A stretch of 64,000 nucleotides of DNA from Prochlorococcus marinus XMU1404 (GCF_017696175.1 NZ_JAAORE010000002.1:372001-436000); one strand, 5' to 3'; positions 9,786-21,523 are shown, counted from the stretch's first letter. The notes: generated by a model from the sequence alone, not told the origin. A program made the numbers and translations.

Positions 9786-10011
9786 ACTTTGTTATAGTTT
9801 ATGCCTTTAATTCTATAAAAAATCAAAATTAACCTTCTATAAAAAGGAAGCTTTAATCCTAAAAGAATACTTTAATAATTAAAAAATTTTATTTTTTTTT
9901 CAGAATTTTAACCAATATTGTTAAGTTATAAACTTGCATCAAATTTTTATTGAACAAAATCTAGTCAAATTTTTTTAATTAGCTTAAAATAAGTTTAAAT
10001 TACTCCATCTT

Positions 10012-11652
10012 ATGTCAAAAGATCCCGGAAGAATTTTGATATTTGATACAACTCTTCGAGATGGAGAGCAATCTCCTGGTGCCAGTTTAAATCTTGAAGA
10101 AAAACTTGCTATCGCCCATCAATTAGCAAGATTAGGAGTTGATGTTATTGAGGCTGGATTCCCTTTCGCAAGTCCAGGTGATTTTAAAGCCGTTAATAAA
10201 ATTGCCAATGCCGTAGGGAAAGAAAATGGCCCTATAATTTGTGGTTTAGCTAGAGCGTCTAAAGGAGATATAAAAGCATGTTACGAAGCAGTAAGTCCAG
10301 CTCCCAAGAAAAGAATACATACTTTTATTGCCACAAGTGATATTCATCTTAAACATAAACTTAAAAAATCCAGAAAAGATGTTCTTCAAATAGTTCCAGA
10401 AATGGTTAATTATGCAAAATCATTGGTAGACGATATTGAATTTTCTTGTGAAGATGCTTCGAGGAGTGATCCTGATTTTTTATACGAAGTAATTCAACTT
10501 GCAATTTCTGCAGGAGCTACAACAATAAATATTCCTGATACTGTTGGATTCACAACTCCTAGTGAATTTGGCAAATTAATTGCCGATATAAATAAAAATG
10601 TCCCAAATGTTGATGAGGCAGTAATTTCGGTTCATGGTCATAATGATTTAGGTTTAGCGGTAGCCAATTTTCTAGAGGCATTAAAAAATGGAGCAAGGCA
10701 ACTAGAATGTACTATTAATGGAATAGGTGAAAGAGCCGGGAATGCCTCTCTTGAAGAATTAGTAATGGCACTGCACGTTAGGAAAAGTTTTTTTAATAGT
10801 TTTTTCAAAAGAAATCCAGATTCACCAACTCCACTTACTGCTATAAGAACAGAAGAAATAACAAAAACCTCCAGACTTGTTTCCAACCTTACTGGAATGA
10901 CTGTACAACCTAATAAAGCAATTGTGGGAGCAAACGCCTTTGCACATGAGTCAGGCATTCATCAGGATGGGGTTTTAAAAAATAGGCTAACTTATGAAAT
11001 TATCGATGCAAAAACTGTTGGATTGAGTGACAACAAAATATCTTTGGGAAAACTTAGCGGAAGAAGTGCAGTAAGAGCAAGATTAGAAGAGATGGGATAT
11101 GATTTGAGTCGAGAAGATTTAAACGATGCTTTTGCTCGTTTTAAGGATTTAGCTGACAGGAAAAGAGAAATCACTGATAGAGACTTAGAAGCAATTGTTA
11201 GTGAACAAGTACAGCTCCCAGAAGCCAAATTTCAATTAAGTCTTGTACAAGTAAGTTGCGGTAACGCATCTAAACCTACTGCCACCATTACGCTTCTAAA
11301 CACAGAAGATAATACTGAGGATACTGCCGTATCAATAGGGACTGGACCCGTTGATGCTGTATGCGAGGCTTTAAATAAATTAGCAAAAGTTCCTAACGAA
11401 TTAATCGAATTTTCTGTTAAATCAGTAACAGAAGGAATTGATGCTTTGGGCGAAGTAACAATAAGAATTAGAAGGGATAATAAAATATATTCTGGTCACT
11501 CTGCTGATACGGATGTTGTAGTTGCTGCAGCGAATGCTTACGTTAATGCTTTAAATAGGCTTGTATTTTCCGAGAAAAAAAATTCAATTCACCCGCAATT
11601 TGATAATCTAGAAAACCCGAATAAAACATTTCTATCTAATTACACCAATTAA
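10012..11652 (+). CDS. leuA: 2-isopropylmalate synthase
   Basis: This 546-residue protein starts with the TIM-barrel signature [15 protein letters not shown]. It carries the metal-binding HGHNDLG motif and the conserved NGIGERAGN segment, followed by a C-terminal LeuA allosteric domain from about residue 395. It condenses acetyl-CoA with 2-oxoisovalerate in the first committed step of leucine synthesis and is usually feedback inhibited by leucine through the C-terminal domain. The 226-base region upstream, shared with the GH57 gene, is extremely AT-rich with long T runs, and I see no leader peptide or T-box. Confidence 0.95.
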   Translation: MSKDPGRILIFDTTLRDGEQSPGASLNLEEKLAIAHQLARLGVDVIEAGFPFASPGDFKAVNKIANAVGKENGPIICGLARASKGDIKACYEAVSPAPKKRIHTFIATSDIHLKHKLKKSRKDVLQIVPEMVNYAKSLVDDIEFSCEDASRSDPDFLYEVIQLAISAGATTINIPDTVGFTTPSEFGKLIADINKNVPNVDEAVISVHGHNDLGLAVANFLEALKNGARQLECTINGIGERAGNASLEELVMALHVRKSFFNSFFKRNPDSPTPLTAIRTEEITKTSRLVSNLTGMTVQPNKAIVGANAFAHESGIHQDGVLKNRLTYEIIDAKTVGLSDNKISLGKLSGRSAVRARLEEMGYDLSREDLNDAFARFKDLADRKREITDRDLEAIVSEQVQLPEAKFQLSLVQVSCGNASKPTATITLLNTEDNTEDTAVSIGTGPVDAVCEALNKLAKVPNELIEFSVKSVTEGIDALGEVTIRIRRDNKIYSGHSADTDVVVAAANAYVNALNRLVFSEKKNSIHPQFDNLENPNKTFLSNYTN

Positions 11653-11653
11653 G

Positions 11654-11690
11654 TTATTTCTTAAGAATATAAATTATTTCTTAGGAATAT
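11654..11690. repeat. tandem 17-base near-palindromic repeat after leuA
   Basis: TTATTTCTTAAGAATAT (11654-11670) recurs as TTATTTCTTAGGAATAT (11674-11690) with one mismatch and a 20-base period. Each copy centres on a palindrome (TTCTTAAGAA, perfect in copy one). It directly follows the leuA stop and lies 64 bases before the next gene. It could be a regulatory binding site, a weak transcript end, or chance in AT-rich DNA. Confidence 0.5.
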
Positions 11691-11753
11691 TAAGTAGCAT
11701 TAAAAATAGTCTCTTAATATTGTAGATTAATCTAATAGTTAAAGCAGTAAATA

Positions 11754-12146
11754 ATGAGAGAAAGGTTATTAGGATATTGGGTACTTTCATGGGTTGGGTT
11801 AATCAGCAATATAACTGCACTTCCAATAATCGCATTAATAATTAGTTATGGACCTCCACTAAAAGTTGCGAATATAACTCTTGCCATAAGTCTTGGATGG
11901 CCTGCTGCGATCGTTGGAATAGTTTCATCAGCAGCTCTTTTAGCAGAGAGAAAATGGGGAGTAACATTAACTTTAGTATCACTATCAATGGTAATTTCAG
12001 GAACAGGTCCTTATTCAGTGGTAAGACTCATAACCCTTAAAGACATTTTTGGAATTGGTGGGTTTACTCTTTTAACAACTATATTAAGCACGTTAGCTCT
12101 TTTTTATTGGTGTAATCCAAAACATCGAAGAAGTATTAGGCTATAA
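11754..12146 (+). CDS. small integral membrane protein, unknown function
   Basis: This 130-residue protein has about four hydrophobic segments (roughly 10-32, 40-64, 69-90, 98-118) and a basic C-terminus ending HRRSIRL. It has no recognisable enzymatic motif. It looks like a conserved small cyanobacterial membrane protein, but I do not recognise the family. It follows leuA by about 100 bases and is convergent with the HD-domain gene, whose stop lies 20 bases away. Confidence 0.7.
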   Translation: MRERLLGYWVLSWVGLISNITALPIIALIISYGPPLKVANITLAISLGWPAAIVGIVSSAALLAERKWGVTLTLVSLSMVISGTGPYSVVRLITLKDIFGIGGFTLLTTILSTLALFYWCNPKHRRSIRL

Positions 12147-12166
12147 CCAAACAACCTAAAAGAAAA

Positions 12167-13639
12167 TCAAGAAAAAGTATTGTTCTTGCTTGTTGGATAC
12201 TGAATTCTTCTATGTCTAATTCTTTTCCATACATTTAAAAACGCTCTTCTTATTAAAAAAATTTCACCTTTCGACAAATTACTATCGTCTAATTGACCAT
12301 CTTTTTGACGTGAGTAGATAATTTTAGATATTATTTCTAAAGCTTCTTTATCTGATGCATTAATATTCATAGCTCTTAGTGCTGCTTCACATCCATCAGC
12401 AAGCATTAAAATAGCTGTTTCTTTTGACTGAGGAACAGGTCCTTTATATCTAAAATCATTTTCATTAATATTGAGATTTTTTTCTTTAGCTTTATGAAAA
12501 AAATATCCCATTTTTAGAGTGCCTTGATGTTCTGGGATAAAATTTGCTATTGGTTTAGGTAGTCTATTTTTTCTTGCATAGTTTAATCCTTCATCAACAT
12601 GCGCTTGTAAAACTTCTGCACTTCTAATAGGATCATCTATTTCATCATGTGGATTTTTTGAACCATCCTGATTCTCTATAAACCAATTAGGGGCATGTAA
12701 CTTACCAACATCATGATATAGCGCTCCAGTTTTAATTAGATCAATATCACCTCCAATCATTCTTGTTGCTTCCTCTGCTAAGCCACATATAAGTAGAGTA
12801 TGTTCAAAAGTACCGGGAGCTTCAAGAGACAATCTTCTTATAAGAGGTTTCTCCTTATCAGCCAATTCGAGTAATCTTGCTTTAGTTAATAATCCAAAGA
12901 TCGATTCAAAAATAGGAATAAATAAAATAGTAAAAAGCATTACTATTGCCAATAGTAAGGAATCAGAAAATATGTCCCGGTTAGCTAAAACAAAATCTTG
13001 CTTATTAAAAAAATAAATTTTATCTTTACCTATTAATACCCATTGACTCAATAATGATCCTATGGGGACAAAAATAGATAGTTGAAGTAATTGAGCTCTA
13101 CTTCTTATTCTTCCTCCAAGAAGAGATACTACTGAAGCGCAAATTAACAAAATAAAAAATAAATTATTATTTATAGTAACTGCTGGGTCTGGCCAACTAA
13201 GGCTTGCTATTGATACCCAAGCTAAAGCTGTTATGCTTCCCATTCCTTGAGATATTATTAACGCAGGAGGAATTATCATAGATAATGGACTTATGGTAGA
13301 AGCTAAGACTAATTTCGCAGTTTGTACTGCTAAAAGAAGAGTAATGATCAAGATGATCTGTCTTGAAGAGATTGTGGGATTCTCCTTTTTTGAAACTAAT
13401 ATCAAAATTCCGGAACTAATAAGTATTTCAGTAAAGGTCCAAAGCCAAGAAAAAATATCTGTGATATTTAAAGGCGAGATAAGAAGAAGTTTATAAGAAG
13501 AAATTATAGAAATTAAAATGCATACTAAAAAAATTATGAGATTATCTATTCTTGAAACTTTAATTGGTTCTTTTAGTGGAACTTGACTCCTCCTCCACAG
13601 ATAAAACATTTTTTTCAGGGTGGTTGTTATGTTTTGCAC
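12167..13639 (-). CDS. membrane-bound HD-domain phosphohydrolase, PgpH (7TM-HD) type
   Basis: This 490-residue protein has several transmembrane helices in its first 240 residues, then a cytoplasmic HDIG-type phosphohydrolase domain. EAPGTFEHTLLICGLAEEA is followed by the metal-binding YHDVGK (His and Asp near residue 309), FIENQ, and EHQGTLKMGYFFHKAKE. These are the hallmarks of PgpH-type c-di-AMP phosphodiesterases. The usual family members are around 700-800 residues with a large extracytoplasmic domain, which appears to be absent here. The start codon read is GTG (13637-13639); an ATG exists at codon 11. It is divergent from folD, and the cognate cyclase is probably the gene at 38658. Confidence 0.82.
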   Translation of the reverse strand: MQNITTTLKKMFYLWRRSQVPLKEPIKVSRIDNLIIFLVCILISIISSYKLLLISPLNITDIFSWLWTFTEILISSGILILVSKKENPTISSRQIILIITLLLAVQTAKLVLASTISPLSMIIPPALIISQGMGSITALAWVSIASLSWPDPAVTINNNLFFILLICASVVSLLGGRIRSRAQLLQLSIFVPIGSLLSQWVLIGKDKIYFFNKQDFVLANRDIFSDSLLLAIVMLFTILFIPIFESIFGLLTKARLLELADKEKPLIRRLSLEAPGTFEHTLLICGLAEEATRMIGGDIDLIKTGALYHDVGKLHAPNWFIENQDGSKNPHDEIDDPIRSAEVLQAHVDEGLNYARKNRLPKPIANFIPEHQGTLKMGYFFHKAKEKNLNINENDFRYKGPVPQSKETAILMLADGCEAALRAMNINASDKEALEIISKIIYSRQKDGQLDDSNLSKGEIFLIRRAFLNVWKRIRHRRIQYPTSKNNTFS

Positions 13640-13713
13640 AGAATATAAATAAATCTATTTGAATAATTTAAAATTATAGGCATGCTAGGTGTAAAAAGGA
13701 GATCTTTTTCTAA

Positions 13714-14610
13714 ATGTCATTAAAATTAGACGGTAAAAAATTATCTCTTAAAATTGAAGAAAGATTAAAAGATTATATCTCTAGTAATAAAAAAATTGCA
13801 CAAAGAGCTCCCGGTTTAGCTGTAATAAGAATAGGCGAAGACCCTGCGAGCGGTGTTTACGTTAAGAACAAAGAAAAAGCATGTTCAAGGATTGGAATAA
13901 AAAGCTTTATCTTTCATCTAAAAGATGCTGTAGAGCAAAAAGAAGTTGAACAATTAATAATCAAACTTAATTCAGATAAGGATATTGATGGAATGTTGCT
14001 ACAACTTCCCATCCCAAAGAAATTTGATGAGCAAAAACTGATAAGTCAAATTAATCCAAGCAAAGATGTAGATGGATTGAATGAGATAAACATCGGCAAA
14101 TTAGTAAAAAATGAGCCTGCAATGAGATCATGTACACCCGCAGGAATTATTAATTTATTAAGATCCCAAAATATTACAATTGAAGGAAAGAAAATTGTTG
14201 TTATCGGAAGAAGTTTACTTGTTGGGAAACCCCTATCGCTTATGTTGTTAAATCTGAATGGCACGGTAACAATGACTCATTCAAAAACATTAAATTTGAA
14301 TAAAGTCTGTAAAGAAGCTGACATACTAATTGCGGCTGCAGGAAAACCCAATCTTGTAGATTCGAGTTTTGTGAAAGAAGGAGCAGTAATTATTGATGTT
14401 GGAATACATAGATTAAAAAGTTCGGATAAAAATCAATCCAGATTATGTGGAGATGTATTATTAGAAGATATCATTTCTAAAGTATTTGCTTACACACCTG
14501 TACCTGGAGGTGTTGGACCAATGACAGTAACAATGTTACTTGTAAATACTATTTTTAGCTGGCAAAAACAATTTGGTTTATCATCAAATCTTAATGACCT
14601 TTTGCCATAA
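13714..14610 (+). CDS. folD: bifunctional methylenetetrahydrofolate dehydrogenase/cyclohydrolase
   Basis: This 298-residue protein shows the FolD signature elements: [14 protein letters not shown] with the catalytic lysine, [14 protein letters not shown], the NADP-binding [12 protein letters not shown], and the C-terminal [12 protein letters not shown]. It interconverts 5,10-methylene-, methenyl- and 10-formyl-tetrahydrofolate for purine and one-carbon metabolism. AAAAGGAGA at 13694-13702 is one of the stronger ribosome-binding sites in the window. It is followed by crtE after 36 bases on the same strand. Confidence 0.96.
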   Translation: MSLKLDGKKLSLKIEERLKDYISSNKKIAQRAPGLAVIRIGEDPASGVYVKNKEKACSRIGIKSFIFHLKDAVEQKEVEQLIIKLNSDKDIDGMLLQLPIPKKFDEQKLISQINPSKDVDGLNEINIGKLVKNEPAMRSCTPAGIINLLRSQNITIEGKKIVVIGRSLLVGKPLSLMLLNLNGTVTMTHSKTLNLNKVCKEADILIAAAGKPNLVDSSFVKEGAVIIDVGIHRLKSSDKNQSRLCGDVLLEDIISKVFAYTPVPGGVGPMTVTMLLVNTIFSWQKQFGLSSNLNDLLP

Positions 14611-14646
14611 ACTCCAAGATGAAAAAAATTTTACTAAAGTCATAAA

Positions 14647-15549
14647 ATGATTGAAGTCATAAATAGTATTTCTGATTTTGAAGAATATCTTAAAAACACA
14701 AAAAAGGTTGTAGAAGAAGCACTTGATTTTTCTTTGGGCCCTGAGAATCCAGAAATTTTAAGAGAATCAATGAGATATTCCCTCTTAGCCGGAGGGAAAA
14801 GGATACGTCCAATTTTATGTTTAGCATCTTGTTCACTGGCCGGAGGAGAACCATCTCTAGCTGTTCCTACTGCAGTAGCGATAGAAATGATACATACAAT
14901 GTCCTTGATTCATGATGATCTGCCCGCCATGGATAATGATGACCTGAGGAGAGGCAGACCAACGAATCATAAAGTATATGGAGATGCAATAGCTATTCTT
15001 GCGGGCGATGCTTTATTAACAAGGGCATTTGAAATGGTCTCCTTAAGAAGCCCTGGAGTCGATCCAACTAGATTATTAAGTGTAGTTGGTGAATTATCCC
15101 TTGTTGCAGGTGCACCAGGCCTAGTCGGGGGACAAGTTGTTGATTTAGAATGCGAAGGTAAAGAAGTTGACCTTGAAACTCTTGAATATATACATCTTCA
15201 TAAGACAGGAGCTTTATTAAAGGCCTGCGTAAGAACGGGCGCTATGATCGCAGGCGCTAATGAAAAAATATTACAAGCTCTAACAACATATGCAGAGGGA
15301 ATTGGTTTAGCCTTCCAAATAATAGATGATATTCTTGATTTAACTTCCAGTAGTGAAAAGCTTGGTAAAACAGCTGGCAAAGATCTTTTAGCTGACAAAA
15401 CTACTTACCCTAAATTGCTTGGAATGGAGGAGTCAAAGAAAAGAGCATTTGATTTAGTTGAAAAAGCAAAAAAAGCCATTGAACCTTGGGGAACAGATGC
15501 AAAATACTTAATATCATTAGCCGACTTTATTACAAATAGAGACAGATAA
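14647..15549 (+). CDS. crtE: geranylgeranyl diphosphate synthase
   Basis: This 300-residue trans-isoprenyl diphosphate synthase has the first aspartate-rich motif [19 protein letters not shown] (Asp90, Asp91, Asp96) and the second motif DDILD near residue 228. The layout with two extra residues inside the first motif is the bacterial/plant GGPP synthase type. It makes the C20 precursor for carotenoids, the phytyl tail of divinyl-chlorophyll and quinones. It lies between folD and a DUF212 membrane protein with gaps of 36 and 13 bases, so a three-gene transcript is likely. Confidence 0.95.
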   Translation: MIEVINSISDFEEYLKNTKKVVEEALDFSLGPENPEILRESMRYSLLAGGKRIRPILCLASCSLAGGEPSLAVPTAVAIEMIHTMSLIHDDLPAMDNDDLRRGRPTNHKVYGDAIAILAGDALLTRAFEMVSLRSPGVDPTRLLSVVGELSLVAGAPGLVGGQVVDLECEGKEVDLETLEYIHLHKTGALLKACVRTGAMIAGANEKILQALTTYAEGIGLAFQIIDDILDLTSSSEKLGKTAGKDLLADKTTYPKLLGMEESKKRAFDLVEKAKKAIEPWGTDAKYLISLADFITNRDR

Positions 15550-15562
15550 ATAGTTTTAATTT

Positions 15563-16042
15563 ATGTCAGAGTTTTTTGCCTTTTTTAATAATTCAGTTCT
15601 TTTCTGGAGCTTATTATCCTGCTTACTAGCTCAATTTTTTAAAATTTTATTCAATTTCTTTTCAACAGGAGAGATAAGATTCGGAATTATGTTCGAGACG
15701 GGTGGTATGCCTTCAAGTCATTCCGCCTTAATAACTGGTGCTTCATCTGGTATAGGTTATGAATTAGGATTTGATAGCTCAATATTCGCATTATCAGTCG
15801 CTGTTGCACTAATAGTTATGTATGACGCTAGTGGTGTGCGAAAATCAGCTGGAATTCAAGCTGCTGAAATCAATAAACTATCAAAAAAACTAAACCCCCA
15901 ATCTGAATTACTTTTAAAAGAAACCCTTGGCCATTCAAAAATTGAGGTCATGGTGGGGAGTTTTTTAGGACCGTTAATTACTTTGCCTGGAATGTTTTTT
16001 TTAGGTTCTCCTACCAAAATAATTAATTTGATAATAAATTAA
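15563..16042 (+). CDS. divergent PAP2 family (DUF212) membrane protein
   Basis: This 159-residue integral membrane protein has FETGGMPSSHSALITGASSGIG near residues 49-70 and the YDASGVRKSAGIQAAEIN segment. These are the two conserved blocks of the DUF212 family, distantly related to acid phosphatase/vanadium haloperoxidase (PAP2) enzymes and found in cyanobacteria and plastids. A phosphatase role on a lipid or isoprenyl phosphate would fit its place behind crtE, but that is inference. It overlaps the convergent cobB end by 4 bases. Confidence 0.85.
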   Translation: MSEFFAFFNNSVLFWSLLSCLLAQFFKILFNFFSTGEIRFGIMFETGGMPSSHSALITGASSGIGYELGFDSSIFALSVAVALIVMYDASGVRKSAGIQAAEINKLSKKLNPQSELLLKETLGHSKIEVMVGSFLGPLITLPGMFFLGSPTKIINLIIN

Positions 16043-17430
16043 GAATCCTTTGAAATAGTTATTTGAGTGGCATCTATAAAGTTTTTTGCAACTTCTGGAG
16101 AACTTGGCAAATGTAAGTGAATCCAACTTGCATGTAATTTTTCATCAAAAAAACCTTCATTTTTGTATTCAGTATTCCAAGATTTAATTTTCCATGGACA
16201 AGAAAGTTTCTTACCATGCTCAGCTTTTATTAAATCAAGTTCAGATAAATTATTTTCAATTTCCCAATAATGAAATTCATGTCCTCTAGTTAATTGATTT
16301 TGTTTGATGATCGGAGTATCTTTTAAACCCTCAATGTATCTATAACCTACTGAAAGTTTACTTTTTTTTGATCTGAAAGGCAGGATCCCACTCATTTTAT
16401 GATTATTACCATTTTCATCTTTTATAAAGTCTCCTAAGATCATCATCCCTCCGCACTCTGCATAAATAAATCCATTTTTGCGGAATTTCCTTAACGAATT
16501 TAAACTTTTTTTAGAGTTACTTATATGATTAGCATATTTTTCAGGGAAACCCCCAGGAATAATTAAAGAAGATGCCTCATTAGGTATTTCTTCATCATCA
16601 TAAATACTCCATGAAATCAATGGAATTCCTATTTCACTCAAAAACTCCTTAGTTTCAGGGTATTGAAAATGAAAGATTTTATCCTCTGCAATTGCGATGG
16701 GTTTAATTTTGTCTATTTTAATATCTTCAAAACTGACAGAATTATATTTTCTCTTTTGAGGAGATTTCAGGAATTTAATAAGAGAAAATACATCAAGATT
16801 TCTTTCGGCAAAATCTGCAAAATATTCAACATCAATTTCTTTACCATTATCCAATGGAGATATCAAACCCAAACTAGCTTTTTTTAAAGTTATTTTTGAG
16901 TCAGATGGTAAAAAACCAAAAATTTCGATATTTTCATTTTTAAAAACTTCTTCGATTAATTTTTTATGTCTATCTGAATTAACGTTATTAAATATAATTC
17001 CTGCTATTGACAACTTACTATCGAAATCTCTAAAACCTCGAACAGTCGCCAAAAGAGAAGCTACTTGACCTCTAGCATTAACAATAAAAATTACTGGGGC
17101 ACTAAGAAGTTTTGAGATATTTGCTGTGCTTGAGTAGGTTGTTGACCCTAATCCATCAAATAGGCCCATTGCTCCTTCAATTAATGAGAATTCATATTTA
17201 AAAGAATGTTTAAAAAAAATTTCTTGCACCCATTCCTCACCACTTAAAAAAATATCTAAATTCCTACAAATAGGTTGGCCAATTGAACTAAGTTGTTGTT
17301 GATCAAGATAATCTGGGCCAACCTTGAAAGTTTGTATCTTTATACCTTTTGAGAACGCCCAACAAGATATCAAAAGTGATAATGTAGTTTTCCCACTATC
17401 AGTTGAAGGAGAAGAAATTACACAAGGCAT
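16039..17430 (-). CDS. cobB: cobyrinate a,c-diamide synthase
   Basis: This 463-residue protein has an N-terminal P-loop-like ATP site SSPSTDSGKTTLSLLIS (residues 6-22), the DYLDQQQL segment, and a C-terminal class I glutamine amidotransferase-like domain with the nucleophile Cys in YAECGGMMILG. It amidates the a and c side chains of cobyrinic acid using glutamine and ATP in B12 synthesis; picocyanobacteria make pseudocobalamin. It is the third gene of the zwf-opcA-cobB run, with only 3 bases between opcA and cobB, although the metabolic link is not obvious. Confidence 0.92.
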   Translation of the reverse strand: MPCVISSPSTDSGKTTLSLLISCWAFSKGIKIQTFKVGPDYLDQQQLSSIGQPICRNLDIFLSGEEWVQEIFFKHSFKYEFSLIEGAMGLFDGLGSTTYSSTANISKLLSAPVIFIVNARGQVASLLATVRGFRDFDSKLSIAGIIFNNVNSDRHKKLIEEVFKNENIEIFGFLPSDSKITLKKASLGLISPLDNGKEIDVEYFADFAERNLDVFSLIKFLKSPQKRKYNSVSFEDIKIDKIKPIAIAEDKIFHFQYPETKEFLSEIGIPLISWSIYDDEEIPNEASSLIIPGGFPEKYANHISNSKKSLNSLRKFRKNGFIYAECGGMMILGDFIKDENGNNHKMSGILPFRSKKSKLSVGYRYIEGLKDTPIIKQNQLTRGHEFHYWEIENNLSELDLIKAEHGKKLSCPWKIKSWNTEYKNEGFFDEKLHASWIHLHLPSSPEVAKNFIDATQITISKDS

Positions 17431-17433
17431 TTA

Positions 17434-18735
17434 TTAGTTATTAAAACCATTAAATATTTGAAGGGCTATTTTAATAGAATTTTCAAAAAGAGGACTTGTA
17501 TCACCTCTACTACTTCCCAATAATTTACTAACGTCATACTCTGATGAGGAAAAAGAATTTGGAACAACTTGTTCTATTAATTCCATATTAGCCATTCCCC
17601 CTGCTTCAAGTCTCATACATTCCACTGATTCACAGCCTAGTATTACACAAGTGTTATTTTTTTGAACCTCACTAATTTTTGAAATCAACCTCAATCCAAT
17701 AACTTGTCCTAGATGAATACTTGGATTCCCCAAAGATAAGGGATTAATTGAGGCAGAAATTATTTCGCCATTAATTCTTTCAAATTCTATTTTTGTTGAT
17801 TCTTTATCACTTTCAACTCTTAGAAAAGACCAACCAAGTTTATCGCTAATCCATGAGATCAAAAACAAAGCTTGAATAATATGATCTCCTGCTATATCAA
17901 TATCAATATCAGTAATATGATCTAAAATTGGTCTCCTCGAAGGCGGATCAAAAATCATTGCCAATGATTCCCTCCAATTTTTCAACCTAACCCAATTCAA
18001 ATCATTTATAGCTTTATTTGAATTATTTAATTGATCTAAAACTTTTAAACATCTTTTAGGAGATCCAAGAGCAGTATCAATTATTAACCTTAGACCATAA
18101 TTAGTAAAATATTCGAAAATTTCAGGTGATTCATCCAAGCTTCCATTCCACCACAACCAAGAAGGTAATTCATCAATAGATAATTCATCAATTATTTTTA
18201 ATCCTTTATGAGATATTGAGGCTGAGTCACCCCTAACAACAACTAAATCCCCACATATAGGTTGCATAGCTGGAGTATCACTTAATGGACAGTAAGCGGA
18301 AACAAAAGTTTTGATATCTGAATTTTTATTTAACGTTGGCGCTAAAGTTATTAATCTTCTTGGGTTCAATATACTTATTGATGATTCAAAAAATTGTCCT
18401 CTAAAGTCTTCAAAGTCTTTATTAGATAAATTTTCCTTCAACAAATTTAGTAATTCTTCACTATTAAGAGAAGTAGTAATAGGAAGTCCTTGATCTAATA
18501 TAAATTTTTTAGCAACTTCAATTATCTCTGGACTTAAATTTCCAGTAATTGGTCCATTTACTAATCCTTTTTGAACCAAACATTGTTCTAACCAAGCAGG
18601 CTGCCAGACTATTAATGTAAAAGTATTAGCTCCAGTATTATCTTTATCTTCTGAAATCCATAATTTATTAAGGTAATTAGAAATTTCCTGATAAGGTAGC
18701 TCTAATGGGGTTTGGAGTGTTAGTTGAGGTTTCAT
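17434..18735 (-). CDS. opcA: glucose-6-phosphate dehydrogenase assembly protein OpcA
   Basis: This 433-residue protein belongs to the OpcA family. It has no enzymatic motif, but RPILDHITDIDIDIAGDHI and the cysteine-bearing NTCVILGCESVECMRLE near the C-terminus are present. OpcA activates Zwf and makes it responsive to redox control, so that the oxidative pentose phosphate pathway runs in the dark. It begins 2 bases after the zwf stop, the standard cyanobacterial zwf-opcA pairing, and is probably translationally coupled. Confidence 0.95.
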   Translation of the reverse strand: MKPQLTLQTPLELPYQEISNYLNKLWISEDKDNTGANTFTLIVWQPAWLEQCLVQKGLVNGPITGNLSPEIIEVAKKFILDQGLPITTSLNSEELLNLLKENLSNKDFEDFRGQFFESSISILNPRRLITLAPTLNKNSDIKTFVSAYCPLSDTPAMQPICGDLVVVRGDSASISHKGLKIIDELSIDELPSWLWWNGSLDESPEIFEYFTNYGLRLIIDTALGSPKRCLKVLDQLNNSNKAINDLNWVRLKNWRESLAMIFDPPSRRPILDHITDIDIDIAGDHIIQALFLISWISDKLGWSFLRVESDKESTKIEFERINGEIISASINPLSLGNPSIHLGQVIGLRLISKISEVQKNNTCVILGCESVECMRLEAGGMANMELIEQVVPNSFSSSEYDVSKLLGSSRGDTSPLFENSIKIALQIFNGFNN

Positions 18736-18737
18736 TC

Positions 18738-20261
18738 TTAAGGTCTGCGCCAGAAAATATTATCTTTTGAAAGTAATTGATCAGATTCAGGAGGTCCCCA
18801 CGTCATTGATTCATAATTATAAATAGGCAACTTCCAGGGAGAATTATCCATCAATTCTATTAATGGCGTATAAAGTTTCCAGGCTGCCTCTACTTCATCA
18901 CTTCTAGTAAATAAGGTTGGATCAGAAAGCATTGCATCAGCCAATAATCTTACATAGCCTTCATCTGAGGGTTCTCCAAATGATTCATCATAAGAAAATT
19001 CCATCTCAACAGGTCTAGATTTCATTCCAGAACCAGGAGATTTTACCTCAAATTTGAACGTAGCACCTTCATTTGGCTGAATTCTAAGGATAAGTTGATT
19101 TGGAGCAGGATTTATTATTGTTGATTCAAATAAATGTACAGGAACGTCTTTAAAAGTCAAGACTATTTCTCCAAGTCTTTTAGGGAGTCTTTTCCCTGTT
19201 CTCAAATAAAAAGGAACCCCTTGCCAACGCCAGTTATCAACGAAAACTTTTGTCGCGATATAAGTTTCTGTTGTGCTATTACAATTAACACCATCTTCCT
19301 GCCTATATCCTTTGAGTCGATTTGAGATATTTCCTCCTTCTCCATATTGACCTCTTATGCAACAATTCCAAGGTTCATTTTCGTCAGCAAGTTTTGAAGC
19401 TTGAAGAACCTTAGCTTTTTCATTTCTTATTGCTTCTGGTTCAAATTTCCCTGGAGGTTCCATAGCAGTAACAGCAAGCATTTGTGTCATATGATTTTGA
19501 AGCATATCTCTTAAAGCACCAGAGCTTTCGTAATAACCTGCTCTATCTTCAACACCTACTGTTTCAGATGATGTGATTTGAACACTTGATATATAATTCC
19601 TGTTCCAGATTGGTTCAAAAATAGTGTTAGCAAACCTCAAAACAAGAATGTTTTGAACTGTCTCTTTACCTAAATAATGATCAATCCTATAAATCTGACT
19701 TTCTTCAGCACAATTTTGAACGATCTTATTCAATTTTTTTGCACTTGAATAATCTCTTCCAAAAGGTTTTTCAATCACTAAACGACTTTTCTTAGGGTCA
19801 TCTAAAAGGCCAGCTGCTTTTAGAGCTTTACATCCACTTGCATAGAAATTCGGAGATACTGATAAATAAAATGTTCTATTTCCATGAGTAGCTTGTGTTT
19901 TATCAATTTCATTTAATCTTTTAGAAAGCCTTATAACATGATCACTTTGTTGTAAATCGACTGGTTCATAGAAAAGATAATTAGAAAATTGTTCCCATTC
20001 CTTTTCTTTCCCAGATATTTGCTTGGAGAGCTTTACTTTCATCTTTTCTCTAAATTCATTATCAGTCCAAGGTCTTCTCGCACAACCAACTATTCCAAAT
20101 TCACTAGGAATTCTCCTTTGCAAATAGAGTTCAAATAAGGCTGGTATTAATTTTCTATGAGTAAGGTCTCCACTAGCTCCAAAGATTACTAAGCATTGTG
20201 GGGTTATGACTCTTTCCTGCCGTAAACCTAATCTAAGAGGATTACTTAAAATTGAAGGCAT
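18738..20261 (-). CDS. zwf: glucose-6-phosphate 1-dehydrogenase
   Basis: This 507-residue enzyme has the NADP-binding FGASGDLTHRKLIPALF (about residues 28-44) and the substrate-binding signature RIDHYLGKETVQN with its catalytic His. EKPFGRD is also present. It oxidises glucose 6-phosphate to 6-phosphogluconolactone and is the main source of NADPH at night. It leads the zwf-opcA-cobB block. The 98-base gap to petH upstream should hold its promoter, but no strong box stands out. Confidence 0.96.
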   Translation of the reverse strand: MPSILSNPLRLGLRQERVITPQCLVIFGASGDLTHRKLIPALFELYLQRRIPSEFGIVGCARRPWTDNEFREKMKVKLSKQISGKEKEWEQFSNYLFYEPVDLQQSDHVIRLSKRLNEIDKTQATHGNRTFYLSVSPNFYASGCKALKAAGLLDDPKKSRLVIEKPFGRDYSSAKKLNKIVQNCAEESQIYRIDHYLGKETVQNILVLRFANTIFEPIWNRNYISSVQITSSETVGVEDRAGYYESSGALRDMLQNHMTQMLAVTAMEPPGKFEPEAIRNEKAKVLQASKLADENEPWNCCIRGQYGEGGNISNRLKGYRQEDGVNCNSTTETYIATKVFVDNWRWQGVPFYLRTGKRLPKRLGEIVLTFKDVPVHLFESTIINPAPNQLILRIQPNEGATFKFEVKSPGSGMKSRPVEMEFSYDESFGEPSDEGYVRLLADAMLSDPTLFTRSDEVEAAWKLYTPLIELMDNSPWKLPIYNYESMTWGPPESDQLLSKDNIFWRRP

Positions 20262-20359
20262 ACTTTTAATATTCTATTTTTAAAATCCTATTTTTTTCGA
20301 AGATTAGCTACATATTGTGTCTAAACCAAAAAGTATCTTGAAAATTATATATCAAAGAT

Positions 20360-21523
<1,164 letters not shown>

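Noticed and set aside
9880-10011. Long T and A tracts before leuA as a possible terminator or leader
   Set aside because: No GC-containing stem and no leucine-rich peptide, so neither an intrinsic terminator nor an attenuator is supported.
11907-11913. GCGATCG, a 7/8 match to the cyanobacterial HIP1 repeat
   Set aside because: It is a single occurrence in a coding region; HIP1 is not over-represented in Prochlorococcus.
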